Origin: Silurus meridionalis
Lineage: Eukaryota; Chordata; Actinopteri; Siluriformes; Siluridae
NCBI RefSeq assembly: GCF_014805685.1
Contig: NC_060902.1
Location: 1,372,145-1,436,144 of the forward strand
Reading direction: 5' to 3'
DNA length: 64,000 nt
Shown here: positions 23,985 through 36,246 of the stretch, one piece after another
Position numbering within the stretch: position 1 is the stretch's first letter
How the letters are laid out: each line of letters opens with the position of its first letter
Notes under the pieces: model-generated
Database searches by the model: none
Seen by the model: only the letters and a program-made list of their open reading frames with translations
Told to the model about the DNA's origin: nothing
Position numbers and translations under genes: made by a program

Positions 23985-25945
23985 TAGTATGTTTAAAAGT
24001 TTGGACACATCATCTCCTTCAGTGGGTTTTCCTTATTTTTTTCAACAATGTACAATAATACTGAAGGCATCCAAACTATGGAAGAACACAAAATTATGCA
24101 GTAAACAAAAAACGTGTAAAATATCCCAGAATATGTAGCTCCATTTAGCTTTGATAGCTGGCTTGGCAAAATCATGGCTCTCGCACATCAGATTCATGAG
24201 GTAGTCCCTCGTGTCCATGTTACCTTCTGCTTCTCTTTTAGTTATGCTGCCATAGAGAGTCTTGTTAGAGTCCCAACTGCACAGTGTCCTTAACTTTTAT
24301 ACAACAATAAGGAGACTTAATAATCCATATTCTTCTCTCCCTGTCACCCCTCTTCTCTCTCGAGTTTAACATGCTGCTGAGGTACCAGTGACCACTGTTC
24401 CTGCCCCTCTCCTCAGATCTGCCCGCTTCTTCCCGGCCTGCCTCTGGAAGGTGTTTAGCTGTAATAAATGGACAGACCCAGATAAGAATGAGGTTCCCTC
24501 TCGGTTCTGGCTCCTCTCAAGGTTTCTTCCTTATTCCATCTAAGGGATCTTGCCAAAGTCGCCACCAGCTTGTTCATTAGGGACAAACTTACACTTCATC
24601 TTTATAGCCACATTATCTGTGTAAAGCTGCTTTGAGACAATGTTCATTGTTAAAAGTGCAATACAAATAAACATGAATGGAATTGTCATCTGGAATGATT
24701 TTTGATGGTTTTATCTTTTGACATTTCTTGCCTTTTTTTAATTTCCAGAGGAAAGGGTGAGTACGGAGGCAATAGCCCTATTCATGCTACTACAACTACT
24801 TTACAAATCCATATTATGGCAAGAAACATTTGGATAAAGAAGGAAAAAAAGATCTATCGTAACTTTTAGAAATGAAGGTCAGTCGATCCGAAACATCAAG
24901 AACTTTAAAAGGTAACCCCATGCGCAGTCTCTACAACCATCAAACGCTATGATGAAACAGGCTCTCATGAGGACCAAGACCAACGAAGACCAAGAGCTAC
25001 CTCTACTGCAGAGGATAAGTTCATTAGAATAAGCAGCAATAAAAACGGCTGATTTACATAGATGTTTCTCAGAGATCAAGTGGCAGATGTATTTCAACAT
25101 CCACTGTTCAGAAGAGACTGTGCAAGTCAGGCCTTCATGGTCAAATTGAAGCAATAAACCATTACTTTATAACAACAACAAACAGAAAAGACTCACTTGG
25201 TCCAAGAAACACAAATAATGGAAAACCTTCCTTTAGTCTGAAAAGTCCAAATTTTGGATATTTAGTTTAAACTGCCATGTCTGTTAGACATACAGAGGTT
25301 AAAAGGATGGTTCCTGAATGTGTGGTTCCCACTGTGAAGCATGGAGGAGGAGGTGTGATGGTGTTTTGTTGCAGACATTGCTGGTGATTTCTTTAAATTT
25401 GAGAGCAAACTTAACCAGCATGGCTTCCACAACATTTTGCAGTGACATGCAATCACATCTGGTTTGCACTTATTGGGACCATTCTTTCCATCGTTTGTTT
25501 TTTAAATAGAAAAATAACCCCCAAACACATCTCTAGATTATGGAAGAGCTAATTGTCCAAAAAGGAAGTAATTGTGGAGGCCAGGTTATCATACAGCACT
25601 CAATCACCCGATCTAAATCCAGTTAAGATGGTAAAAGCAACCCACAAGCACTCAACAGCTCTGAGAACTCCTTAAGATTTTCCAACAATCATTCCATGGG
25701 ACTTCTTCATTAAGAGAAATGAGAGAATGCCAGAAGTGTGCAAAACTGTCATCAAAGCAAAAGGTGACCACTTTGAAGAATCAACAAAATATTCTGATTT
25801 GTTGGACATGTTTAGTTTATCAAATAATTCCATGTATTCTTTCAAAGTTTGGATGTATTCAGTATTATTGTACAATGTTGGAAATAATAAAAAAAAAAAA
25901 AACATGAGGGCATGTCCAAACTTTTGACTAGTACTGTATATGGCT
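23985..25945 (+). mobile_element. Tc1-like transposon, near full length, decayed, with a nested insertion
   Basis: Inverted ends are visible: GTTTGGACACATCATCTCC near 24000 and GCATGTCCAAACTTTTGAC near 25912-25930, with ACTGAAGGCATCCAAACTATG matching AAAGTTTGGATGTATTCAGT on the other side. Between them are broken transposase pieces (TTIKRYDETGSHEDQ, AEDKFIRIS, a KHGGGGVMV-like stretch at 25340, and KVTTLKN near the end). Many stops and shifts make it inactive. About 0.45 kb at 24.24-24.69 kb is foreign to a Tc1 element and belongs to another dispersed repeat. Without it the element would be ~1.5 kb, as expected for Tc1. Confidence 0.85.
24440..24690 (+). repeat. Dispersed repeat nested in the Tc1 element (copy 1)
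   Basis: Contains GAATGAGGTTCCCTCTCGG, CTCTCAAGGTTTCTTCCTTA and TGTAAAGCTGCTTTGAGACA, ending in a tail of AATACAAATAAACATGAAT. The same modules in the same order occur at 55130-55375. The family resembles the tail of a fish LINE/SINE; name unknown. Confidence 0.7.
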
Positions 25946-25949
25946 TGTT

Positions 25950-26026
25950 AGATCTAGAATTCTGCTGCTCACACACAAAGTAGTGCCAAGAGATTACATT
26001 TAATTAGTTATAATAAAATGTTCTAT

Positions 26027-26061
<35 letters not shown>

Positions 26062-27790
26062 ATTGAATATGAAAAGCTGTTTGTGACTGTGTTGTTTTTC
26101 AAAAAACTAAACAAAACAAACACTACATTGGTTTAGAAAGCATGTTTGACCATAGTTTTTTTATTTTCTTTTTATAGTTTCCTTCTCGCTGAAAAGCAGG
26201 GTGTTGCAAAAACCAAATATGAATATTACCAACTGTATACAATTTTTTTAAAATATCTTTTTTAAACAATTTAAGATTCATGAGCAAAATGAAAATGTAT
26301 TATATACTCATATCACATCTTTGTATTGCTCATCCTTATTGCTCTTTCCTATTGAGAGCTACTACTATTTCTCCCCCTCAATATAAACCTGCAGACATGG
26401 CACCACACACAGCCTGTTTGCAGTAGGGAAAATAAATGTGAACACTGTTGACCTGCCAGTTGTCATAAACAATACCACAGTAAATGCATTGGCTGTCAGA
26501 AGAGGTTTGTTTGCCTCTTTGTTGACTGAAACTCAGCTTTCACTGAAATTAAACTGCTTTTATAAGAAGAACGGATTTTGGAATAAAAAAGGTCCAATAG
26601 GAAGTTTTTCAGTACAAAGAGCCTGTAAGATATGTAGGAAAATAGACCTATTCATGGACTTGGCAAAAGTTTATTTGTCTGGAAAGTGGATTTAGCTGGA
26701 ATGCTAGTTTGTGATTGCCCTTACAGGGCAGTAAAGATAAAATCAACAGGAGCTAAAATGGCACCTTACCTAATATACCTTTATTAAAAAAATAAAAAAA
26801 TAAACCTATTTGATTTATAGGTAGAGATTAAACAATACATAACAAAGCAATGAAAATTGTGACAATGTGCAAATTGACAATTTATTAAACGAATCATATT
26901 CATTAATCAAATTTGCTAGAGTGCATTATTACACCTGTAATTAAATTAAATAAAAAAAGTGTCAACTATCCATCTTGAGTAAGAATCTATCAGTTCCTCT
27001 ATCAGTCTAAAGTTCCTCTAGTTTTAGGAAAAATCCGCAGATCTGCAGATCGTCGCTTCTTATGAAACGTGGTTGGCGATGCCGATTTAAAAAACTTAAT
27101 CTGCTATACGTCCATCACATGCAGCCTCTCTGCAGAGAGTGACCCTTCTAGAAGCTAGCTCCATTTCCACATTTCACCTCCATTCTGCGATGGAACTCCA
27201 ACAAACCTTTAAAGCCTTATATTATATATACACTTAACCATTAGAGTCACCTTCCTCTATCCTTAAATGTAACAAGCTTAATTACTTATTTCAATATTAA
27301 AAGATGCACCAGGTTGCATTCACTCGTGAGCTCTACTTCATTTCAAGCAAGACCAAAAATTCAATCAAAACAACAAAGTTATATTCGCTGCTATGTTCTG
27401 AAGATTTCCTCCTGTTTGGAATATTCCTGAAAAATATAATGTTACAGGTAAAATCTCAGGTGAAAAAAAGGGGGCTATGTTGCTTTAACACACCATGACC
27501 CTTTGGGTCTGAGGAAACGTAAGCACCTGATATTCTCTGGTTTGGCTTTATAACTTACTGCACCAAAACCAGTGACCTGCGCCTACCTTCCCTTCCCTTG
27601 GCCCTGCGCCCACATGCTGAGCAAACCCGTCCTCACGTGTCGCATCGCCAGCAGCGACTTCGCCAACCCCAGATAAATAAAACAAAAAGGTTGTGAACCT
27701 TTGAACCGTTACATAAAAAAGCCCTAGTGCACTGCAATGTTAAGCAAACATCAACTGATCATCTGAGTTTCATGCAACTGGTTACTGAAT
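25950..27790. other. No gene seen: AT-rich presumed intron
   Basis: A (GA)12 run near 26032-26057 and low-complexity A/T sequence. The open frame at 26438-26695 has no recognisable domain. Confidence 0.6.
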
Positions 27791-28050
27791 TCCTGTCATG
27801 TCTGGAATAGATTTGAGATTAGGACGCACTCATCCCCACCCACCCCAAAATAAAAAAACCTGGTGCAATACGGAATGCAGATATGCAGAAGAAGTGGCTT
27901 CCAAAGAGCGACAGAAGGTGCACACATGCACATACGTATCCACGCAAAAGCAATGAGCAAGGAAGATAAGAATGAAGAGAATAAATAGAGGAGGAGGAGG
28001 AATGAGGGAGGGAGGAAGGACGGATCTAACGATGGTACTCGATAACCCAC

Positions 28051-28205
28051 CTCTGTCCTCTGTCGATGTCTGACGATGGAGGAGAGCAGTCCAGGTGCAG
28101 CCAGATTTCCGCCGGAGAAAGGGAGGAGAGGCGGCAGGGCAGAACGAGACAGCGGCGGGGAGTGGGCTTGGTCTCGCCGTGCCTAGCCGTGCTGCTCTCC
28201 TGTCA
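28051..28205 (-). other. GC-rich candidate untranslated exon inside the presumed kcnab2 intron
   Basis: On the minus strand this block runs from a GA/CT repeat into GC-rich sequence and ends GGACAGAG|GTGGGT, a good donor. Composition is unlike the surrounding AT-rich intron. It could be an alternative first exon or an upstream UTR exon of kcnab2. No conserved protein is encoded. Confidence 0.3.
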
Positions 28206-28287
28206 GCGTGAGAGAGAGAGAGAGAGAGAGATGAGGATGCAGAGAAGGCAAGAAGAGAGAGAATGTGGTGCGGTATGTCTCTCCTGC

Positions 28288-28344
<57 letters not shown>

Positions 28345-28689
28345 TGAGTGAGAATAGAGCAGAGCGCGGAGGCATTAAAGGCAACGCTCCATCCCTTTTA
28401 CATTTCTCACACACATACACACACCCCTACCTCCCTGCACAGTCAGAGGAAGAGTCAGCATATGGACAAACAGTCAGTGCAAGACATGCAACAACAACAA
28501 CAAAAAACCCTCTGCTGCTGAAACCTGTTTACAAGCAATTCATTAAAAATCTCACTCAAAACATGTTTTATGTCATAACATTCAGGACCACTGGGCCAGT
28601 AATATGTAAATCCTATACTACTACTACTAAGAAAAAGGATTTCTGGCTTTGGTTCAACATGACTAAGCATTTTACCACAACCTAGGAAA

Positions 28690-31600
28690 AGATAAAAGAT
28701 TTACTACCAATTATTTTTGCATGACACTAAATACAACTGGGTTCAATCAATATCCCACTGGGTTTTCATCCACCCATAAGCTCTGATTCATCTTTCTTTA
28801 TCTTTGTATAGAGTCTGATGCAGTAGTGCATGGGTTATTCCATCCATCTTTCTTCATTGTGGTATAGAATCTGATGCAGCGGAGCTTTAGTACTTTAGCG
28901 CTTGTACTTTAAACTGTCTAGGATCTCCACCTCCACAACTGCGTACACTTTGCTCAAACGCTTTAACTTTCACACCATCACCACAGTCAACACTAAACTG
29001 TATTCTGGGACGTTTGCACAAACATCTCAACACTCTGTGGAAAAGAAAAAACTGTGCACCAACTACATAAATACATCAGCGACTAGAAAATCAGTACTAA
29101 AGTGGCTAAAACTCCTCAGTCAAAAGCATATTTCAGTGTGGACTTTTCTTCTACAACCTGGAGGCCATTGTACCTCCAGGAACATCAGAAAGTTCCCTAC
29201 ATTTTCAGTTACAGAACAGATTAGAATTACTAACCCCAGTTCAATAGGTGTTATTTGTGTCATTTAATTAGGTACGATTGGCTTGCTAATTTTAAAGACT
29301 CTGAACGTTGTAATTAGTAGGTGCACGGTTCTTCTTCGTATGCCTGTGAGAGCTGTTTAGCTACACAGCATGTTCCTATACACTACTGTTTTATGCCTTG
29401 GACACGGACAGGTTCATCGTGAAGGTTTGGACCCCAACCAACCCACCACCACTTCACCCTCTCCAAGCCAAACCTCCCCGCAATTCTGCAGTCTCACTTG
29501 ATTCAATATTCATGAAGTCGACACTGCAGCACTCAGTACTACCTGAAAGGGGGAAAAAAAAAAAGCTGTGTGTGTATGAGATGCAAGGTTGATTCTTCTC
29601 TCTGTAACATTAGAGTTGCTTTGCCACACAGCTCACATTAACACACTGCACTGATGCAGAGGCTTGGGGACTGCAGTAGCTCCAGCACTGCATCGTGTGC
29701 TGCGGATCAGCTCTAGTCTGGCTCAACTCCAGAAGCATTACAGACACATTGCAGGATTCGGTTCGCAGCTTCAGCACGTCCTTCTGGGCTGTCCGTGTGA
29801 ACTTCCTCGCATTACATCACACGCTTATCCTATACGCTACTCTACTCTCGGTGGTGCTAAACACAGCCCAATTAGAATGTTGCAAATTAGCCCCACTTCC
29901 CAAAACTCAGATCTAAAGCCATCAGGGTCTACCAACATCTATCTTAGTGCAGTGTGTTCGAAGCTTGTTCAGAGATTATCACAAATGGTAATACAGTTGT
30001 GTGAAATTTAAAGTACAACCTCTTACAATTTTATGGCTTTACGTATCGGAAAATAAAAATAATCTAATCCTTATTAGGTCTTAGAATCTGATAAATATAA
30101 CCTCAGATTAACATGTCACACAGTGTCGCATCATCTGTCTGTCACAAAGGGATAGTTAGCACTCATGAGTCAAAAACTCCGCCATCAGTGGAAACTGGAG
30201 AGAGTTTATAATCTTTTAAACATTAATTAGGATGTATTTAAGAATAAAAATAAAAGCACTGCAACATGGTTTTGTTCACACGTACAGAAAATGCTAACTT
30301 TTCTACATCCAATGGGGTTAAAAGTGACAGTCTCTAGATACTGCGTCGGAACCAGATTTACGAGTCTTAATCTAACTTTGACCTTCATTCTTACACTCAA
30401 ACACATTTAGTAAAATCTACAAAAATACCGAGGATGTGTACAAGCTGCACTCCAAACAACTGCAGGATATAAATGGCAGACATCTTATTTAAATCTTATG
30501 AATAAAAATAAGCGTAATTATGGCTTTAATTTACAAGGAACCAGAACCACACACACGCCATGCAAACGATATTGGTATTGGTAGTAGCCAATCGTAAATA
30601 TCGATGGTATTCAACAAAGTACTCAAATTGATTGAATGGAATTAACACTATGCAGGATTACTGGAATGAATAACAAAAAATAAAAATAAACTGAGAGTAA
30701 CACTAGATACTAGGTAGCTAACCTCAAATTATTTCCATTTCATTACATCAACAAGCGTAAAAAAATACAAACAAACCGAACTAACTGTCTTATTTCCCCA
30801 CACCCCCTTCAGCAAACGAGTGATAATCAGCACTTCTTTGTGATCGTGCTTTAGTTGCCCAACTTACTTGCAATTCTTTTATAACCTTCTAAAGTTCTTA
30901 AGATAAACTAAATGCATTGTGGCACCCTGGCGGCCCAGAAATCCCTAAGAGACGACCCTGACCCAGCAAGCTTTCTTCACCTACTTGTGTCTGTTCTACA
31001 ACAACATGCTCGGTGTTGTAATTTTTTTAAGTAATTACTTTACAGCTGGAAGAAAGCCGTCCGCTCTGAAGTCCCTCTTTGAGCCGCAGATTTAAAACGA
31101 CTGATCTATATAAAGCTCTGACATTATTAACCCTATTAATAACTGTGCCACTGGGACAAACTACTGTTCCTGAGAGCTGATGATACCCTGCGCTTATTCA
31201 CAATATTCAATTACTATAAATCCTCATGGTCCAAGTTTTGCACACTTATTAGGCTACGTCGGTGTGGGTTTCCCATAATATAGTACAAAGTGCAGTTTTA
31301 TTGCAGTTAAGTTGTTAGCAGATAGCTGTTTGTGTTCTGCCAACAAAAGACAATGCGCTACCTTATTTCGTTAGTACAGCATTAAAGAACACAAGCGATT
31401 CTTCTAAACGATACAACAATCCTTTCCTCTAGTCCGAAAGGATGCTTTTATACCAAAAATAAACCCATGAAGAGCAGTTCTATTTATAAAATTCTCATAA
31501 AACAACAGCATGCACGGTCACTCAATCTGACCTCAGGGGAGAGTTCATAGAGAGGAACATTTGCAAACGAGTGTCACAAATAAATAACGACAGTAACGTG

Positions 31601-32700
31601 ACCTAAGGCATGTGCGCCCCTGACCATCACACGTATGTGATTCCCCACAGTCTTGTCAAGAACACACCTGTATAGAAAACAGTGCTAAAAAAAGATGATG
31701 AACCTTGTACAAAGTGAGCTTCATCAAGATGTGGTTTGGGAAAACTTAAGCTCTGCCCTCATCAACCCCACTGAACATCTTTTAAAACAGACACTGCCGA
31801 ATGAGAACAAATCGTCTCACAGGACAAGAACAACTGTTTCATACATATGACCTTGCTGCACCCTTGACACAGACTGCATCCTATTTCGAAATCTATTCAT
31901 CTGCTTAATATATGATAACTTTAGATAACTCCTACAAACATCTGCATTGTGGTCACACAGTCTGTTAGGCAGGCTGGAGGAACAGTGGAAACGACAAACC
32001 AAGTCTAAATCGGTCTAAACTAAACTAATGTAAAGTCCATAGCTTTAATTATGTTATACGCTGAGCAGAATGAGTGGAGAATTTAGCCAACATCACACGT
32101 AGGAAGAGCTTTTTTTTTTTTTCACACCAGACATGTACATAAAAATTAAATACCAGAACTTGACAGGAACGTTTAGAGCATCTTGCACTACAAAACAGAT
32201 CAAATGATTTTAAAAAAGATTAGAAAGATTTTCTACACTAAAGTTGACGTTAAAACTCGTTACCTAGTCGGAACTAAAACGCTGGTAAGGAAATGGAAGA
32301 CGTGGTCGTGAAAAATCATGAGTCATGTGATTATGAACAGTTGAACTCATCTTTTTGTTCCATCCTGCATACACACACATACGAGCTCAAGCTCACAGAA
32401 GTCAGCACCGCTGCATAAGTGTGAAATTAACCACAACGCACTTCTGCACAACATCACTGCATTTCTCTGAAAAGAAACTGGGTGAAGCTAGCTATATATA
32501 GCCTCACATATTAATAGAATGTAAATCATGCGAGAAGTCTATTAGTGTTTGTGCTTTTCCAACTCACCCAATTTGGCTTACTAAATTAACACCTCTAACA
32601 CCAGAGGAGAATGGGTGTGTCAGAGCAGGGGATTTATATAACCTGGATACTGCTATATGCATCATTACCGTTTTTCTCTCTCTCTGTCGGTATCTCCTAT
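28690..32700. other. No gene seen: AT-rich presumed intron
   Basis: A ~75-bp tandem duplication at about 28785-28880 (TCTGATGCAG module). Otherwise unremarkable; open frames at 28902-29267 and 29664-30011 have no recognisable features. Confidence 0.6.
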
Positions 32701-32739
32701 TTGTACACACCAAAAAGGTCATACAGTTCTGCCTTCCTG

Positions 32740-33350
32740 TTTTCTACCGTCTCCTGAATCCACAGAATAGTTGTGCTATATAACAAAAATGATCAAATAA
32801 CAGTGAAGGACAATTACCAGATACAGTGCCAGTGAAAAGTTTGATTTCTTTCTTGTGATCCAGTTCATCCCAGAGCAGTACAATAGGATTATGGTGCGGT
32901 GACGTGGCGGAAAATTCCGAGATGGAGAACACATTTCAGAAGACTTTGTTCTCTAAATAACACTTACAGAACTCGGACGTACGCTTGTTGTATGAAGTCG
33001 GTTACAATGAGCCACAGTACAGACCGTGAAGTGTGGAATGGTTGCCATGTTCGTTCCTTTCATTTTCTGGAATAAATCTCCAACCTTCCCTGCTCCAAAA
33101 ACAACCCCAAACCATTAAGCTTCCACCTCCATGTGTGACTGTGGGGGTGAGGGAGACTGCTCAAATCAAATCACATCACTCATTCTCCATCTCCAGGAAC
33201 CCTGCTACGACCACCACTGTCCTGATTTCATTAATGTGGTGAATCACAGAAGTGACCCTGATGCAGAAGTGGTAGTTTGTGGTACAGTGAAACACCTGGG
33301 AATACGATCCACCAACCTGCTTCCTTTTATGAGTTTTCCTCTCCTGTTCA
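32740..33350 (-). mobile_element. Tc1/mariner transposase remnant, subfamily shared with 45.8 kb
   Basis: Minus-strand SPHHNPIVLLWDELDHK corresponds to the SPDLNPIE-LWDEL motif around the last catalytic residue of Tc1-type DDE transposases. Sequence up to the CTCCATGTGTGACT string near 33130 is repeated, diverged, at 45790-46130 in the same orientation. No intact frame. Confidence 0.7.
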
Positions 33351-33469
33351 TTCAGGGATTTCAGTTAATAAATCTACATTCTGAACTATACCAAATAAAA
33401 ATGTTTAGTGCAATGACGTTTTGCACTTATAGTGTGTATCTGGTTGGAAGATATTTCTTGAATGTTCTA

Positions 33470-34510
33470 CTGTGGTAGGTGTAAAGTGGATGGTCTACCT
33501 TCGATGGCCTACCTTGGTAGGTGTACACTGGATGTTCTATTTTGGATGCTTTACATTGTTAGGTATACATAGGATCTTCTACACTGTCACAGTAGGTACA
33601 TTGGATGGTCTACCTTGGTTGGTGTACGGTTGGTCTATCCTGGATCTTCTACATTGGTACAGTAGGTACATTGGATGGTCTACCTTGGTAGGTGTACACT
33701 GGTTGGTCTATCCTGGATCTTCTACATTGGTACAGTAGGTACATTGGATGGTCTACCTTGGTAGGTGTACACTGGTTGGTCTATCCTGGATCTTCTACAT
33801 TGGTACAGTAGGTACATTGGATGGTCTACCTTGGTAGGAGTAAACTAGTTGGTCTATCCTGGATCTTCTACATTGGTACAGTAGGCACATTGGATGATCT
33901 ACCTTGGTAGGTGTATGGTTTGTCTATCCTGGATCTTCTACATTGGTACAGTAGGTAAATTGGATGGTCTACCTTGGTAGGTGTACACTGGTTGGTCTAT
34001 CCTGGATCTTCTACATTGGTACAGTAGGTACATTGGATGGTCTACCTTGGTAGGTGTACGGTTGGTCTATCCTGGATCTTCTAAATTGGTACAGTGGGTA
34101 CATTGGATGTTCTACATTGGTAGGTGTATGGTTGGTCTATCCTGGATCTTCTACATTGGTACAGTAGGCACATTGGATGATCTACCTTGGTAGGCGTACG
34201 GTTGGTCTATCCTGGATCTTCTACATTGGTACAGTAGGTAAATTGGATGGTCTACCTTGGTAGATGTACACTGTTTGGTCTATCCTGGATCTTCTACATT
34301 GGTACAGTGGGTACATTGGATGTTCTACACTGGTAGCTGTACATTGAATGGTCTATCATGGAGGTTCTATATTAGGTGTACATCACATGGTTTAGCTTGG
34401 ATGGTCTTTAGTAGATGTACATTGGATGTTTCTCACTGGTAAATGTAAATTTGGTGGTCTATCTTAGATATTTTACATTGGTAGATGTATATTGGATGGT
34501 CCACCTTGGA
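33470..34510. repeat. Minisatellite array of alternating 70- and 73-bp units
   Basis: The anchor TTGGATGGTCTACC recurs at 33601, 33671, 33744, 33817, 33890, 33960, 34033, 34103, 34173, 34243 and 34316, giving spacings of 70 or 73. The 3-bp difference comes from GTACGGTTGG versus GTACACTGGTTGG. Units contain internal half-repeats (GGTCTACCTTGG / GGTCTATCCTGG), and the flanks decay on both sides. Open frames across it (LDGLPW...) are repeat artefacts. Confidence 0.95.
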
Positions 34511-34602
34511 TTATGGGTAGCAATAAATAATAAAATGCAAAGGTTTTAATGTTAACAAAAAATATACTATTTCTTTTCAACTTACGAAGATGCTCTGATC
34601 TC

Positions 34603-34603
<1 letters not shown>

Positions 34604-34690
<87 letters not shown>
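34604..34690. repeat. (TC)n(AC)n compound microsatellite
   Basis: About 15 TC then about 28 AC units between the minisatellite array and the CpG promoter. Confidence 0.99.
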
Positions 34691-34692
<2 letters not shown>

Positions 34693-34941
34693 TAACCCGT
34701 TTGCTAATTCCAAAAACTGCATTAAAACCCCGTTATACTGTAACAGCTAGCCTAGTGGCTAACTCGCGCGAGACCAATTTCTAGCTCTTTCTAAAGAATC
34801 CGCTCATCCAGTCACCGTCATTTATCTGCTCGTTTGATTCGTTGATCCTTATTAAAGCCTCGATTTACACATTAAAAATGGCTAATTTATATATCTAACC
34901 ACATCAATTCATAAAAATAAAAGCAACAGAAGAAACCATAC

Positions 34942-35040
34942 CTCAGAAGCCGCTGACTGACAGGAAAAGAAAAAAAAGAATTAAACGGACCCAACCGTCC
35001 GAATTTAAACCGTCAGACATCAAACGCTTTTCTCCCCGCG
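34942..35040 (-). other. Candidate 5' untranslated exon, probably kcnab2
   Basis: Minus-strand sequence CAGCGGCTTCTGAG|GTATGG is a consensus donor at the left edge of a CpG-rich block with no long open frame. It lies directly downstream of CCAAT boxes, so it looks like a non-coding first exon. The nearest downstream coding exon on this strand is the kcnab2 start exon about 20 kb away. Assignment to kcnab2 is inference. Confidence 0.45.
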
Positions 35041-35230
35041 CGCGACTGCAAGAGCACGCGCTGATTTTATGCCGGGGCCATCTGATTGGCTGGCTGACGG
35101 CACGTAAAGACGAAAGAGGCAAGGCGAGAAAAGGAAAAAACCTACAGCCGCGTCCTATTGGTTGTTGGTCGCGTCAGTCGCCAACGGACATCCAATCGTA
35201 TTATTATTAATTTTTTTACAGGCTAGCCCC
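35041..35230 (-). promoter_or_regulatory. CpG-rich CCAAT promoter
   Basis: A local rise in CpG (CCGCGCGCGACTG, CGCGTC, GTCGCGTCAG) contrasts with AT-rich flanks. Two CCAAT boxes are present on the minus strand (35085-35089 and 35157-35161) and one on the plus strand (35192-35196), the NF-Y arrangement typical of housekeeping promoters. A weak CATAAAAT lies near 35065. It precedes the candidate first exon ending at 34942. The right edge meets a repeat at about 35265. Confidence 0.5.
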
Positions 35231-35261
35231 GCCCACTGGAAAACCTGCCATAATACTGTAC

Positions 35262-35800
35262 CTACTAGTGATGGGAAGATCGGATCATTTCAGTGACTCG
35301 GTTCTTTAAAACTCGTTCATCAGAATTAACGAAGTTGAGTCATTTTGTTAATTTTGTTCCTTTTGCCAAAAAATTTTATAAAATGTGACATTTCCAATAA
35401 TCAGATCCCCAAACACGTCTACATACACTAACTCTGTAGTTCCAATAATGAAAATATGACAATGCAGCTAAGAGGAAAATGATGAACAGAATGAGTAGCT
35501 TCACTTCTCATATCTTCTGGTCCATCTTGTTAGTTGTTTTGTTACGTGACTCCCATAATTATTGTAACAATAATGTCAAGATTCAGACAAAAAAAAAAAA
35601 CCTACAGGAGTCACGTGACAAAAGAACGAACGGACCAGAAGAGTCGAGCGGTAAATTATTGAATTCTGTTTTCTGTACATAACCTACTTATGCGCGTCCA
35701 GTACAAAATGAACGAATTACTCTTTGAAACGACTCGTTCTTCTGAGTCAAATAAAAGACTCGTTGAAAATGAATAAGTCGTTCATGAACAACATGTCAAT
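35262..35800. mobile_element. hAT-like palindromic repeat between park7 and the promoter
   Basis: Starts AGTGATGGGAAGATCGGATC followed by a GACTCGGTTCTTT module, and ends with GACTCGTT/GTCGTTCATGAAC repeats, a motif set typical of fish non-autonomous hAT-like elements as I know them. The core is an inverted repeat: 35513-35553 pairs with 35607-35642 (TCTTCTGGTCC ... GGACCAGAAGA). Occupies most of the park7-promoter gap. Confidence 0.5.
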
Positions 35801-35885
35801 ATTCAACATATTCAATCCTTCCATTATTAGATCTTCATCTAGACAAACATTTGACAAAAATAAAAAATGCTTTTGCAAAAGCGAT

Positions 35886-35891
35886 TTTATT
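35886..35891 (-). terminator. Candidate park7 poly(A) signal
   Basis: AATAAA on the minus strand about 195 bases beyond the park7 stop codon, the first such hexamer I see after the coding end. It would give a short 3' UTR of roughly 210-220 nt. Inferred from position only. Confidence 0.5.
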
Positions 35892-36085
35892 TCAATTACA
35901 GCAAAAGAAACAGAATGTAAGCGTTTGTGAAATGTCCCACACCCTGGTGAGGGAACACCGTGCATCCCAAAGTTCTCCTGTCTCTTAATAAGGTGCTTTC
36001 ATGGTGATTTCCACACTTTTTTTTTTTGCTCATTTTAATGAAGTGTGGTGCAGACGAATTAATTAACATTAAACTAGAACCATTA

Positions 36086-36246
36086 TTAATCTTTCAAGAT
36101 GAGCGGTGCTTTGACCTGACTGGCCACCTCAGCACCCAGAAGCTCCTCCACTATAGCCAGGGCGAACTCGAAGCTGGTACCCGGGCCTCGACTCGTGATC
36201 AGGTGTCCATCTTTCTGAACACGGGCTTCTGAATACTTGTAGTGAT
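36086..36246 (-). CDS. park7: park7 terminal coding exon, residues 137-189 and stop
   Basis: Acceptor TTGTTTTAG|ATCAC, then [32 protein letters not shown] and the C-terminus [10 protein letters not shown], followed by two consecutive TAA codons (36086-36088 and 36083-36085). The 3' helix with Leu166, the residue changed in a human Parkinson allele, is intact. Confidence 0.98.

Noticed and set aside
27830..28420. 196-codon minus-strand frame with Ser-Leu and Thr-His runs
   Set aside because: Formed by GA and GT repeats flanking the GC-rich block; the part between is not protein-like.
33590..34330. CRISPR-like periodic repeats
   Set aside because: No unique spacers: the whole unit is repeated, and the genome is eukaryotic.
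33472..34442. Repeated LDGLPW/ILDLLHWYSRY-type frames, a possible repeat protein
   Set aside because: Unit lengths of 70 and 73 bp are not multiples of three, so the frame cannot be maintained; it is a non-coding minisatellite.
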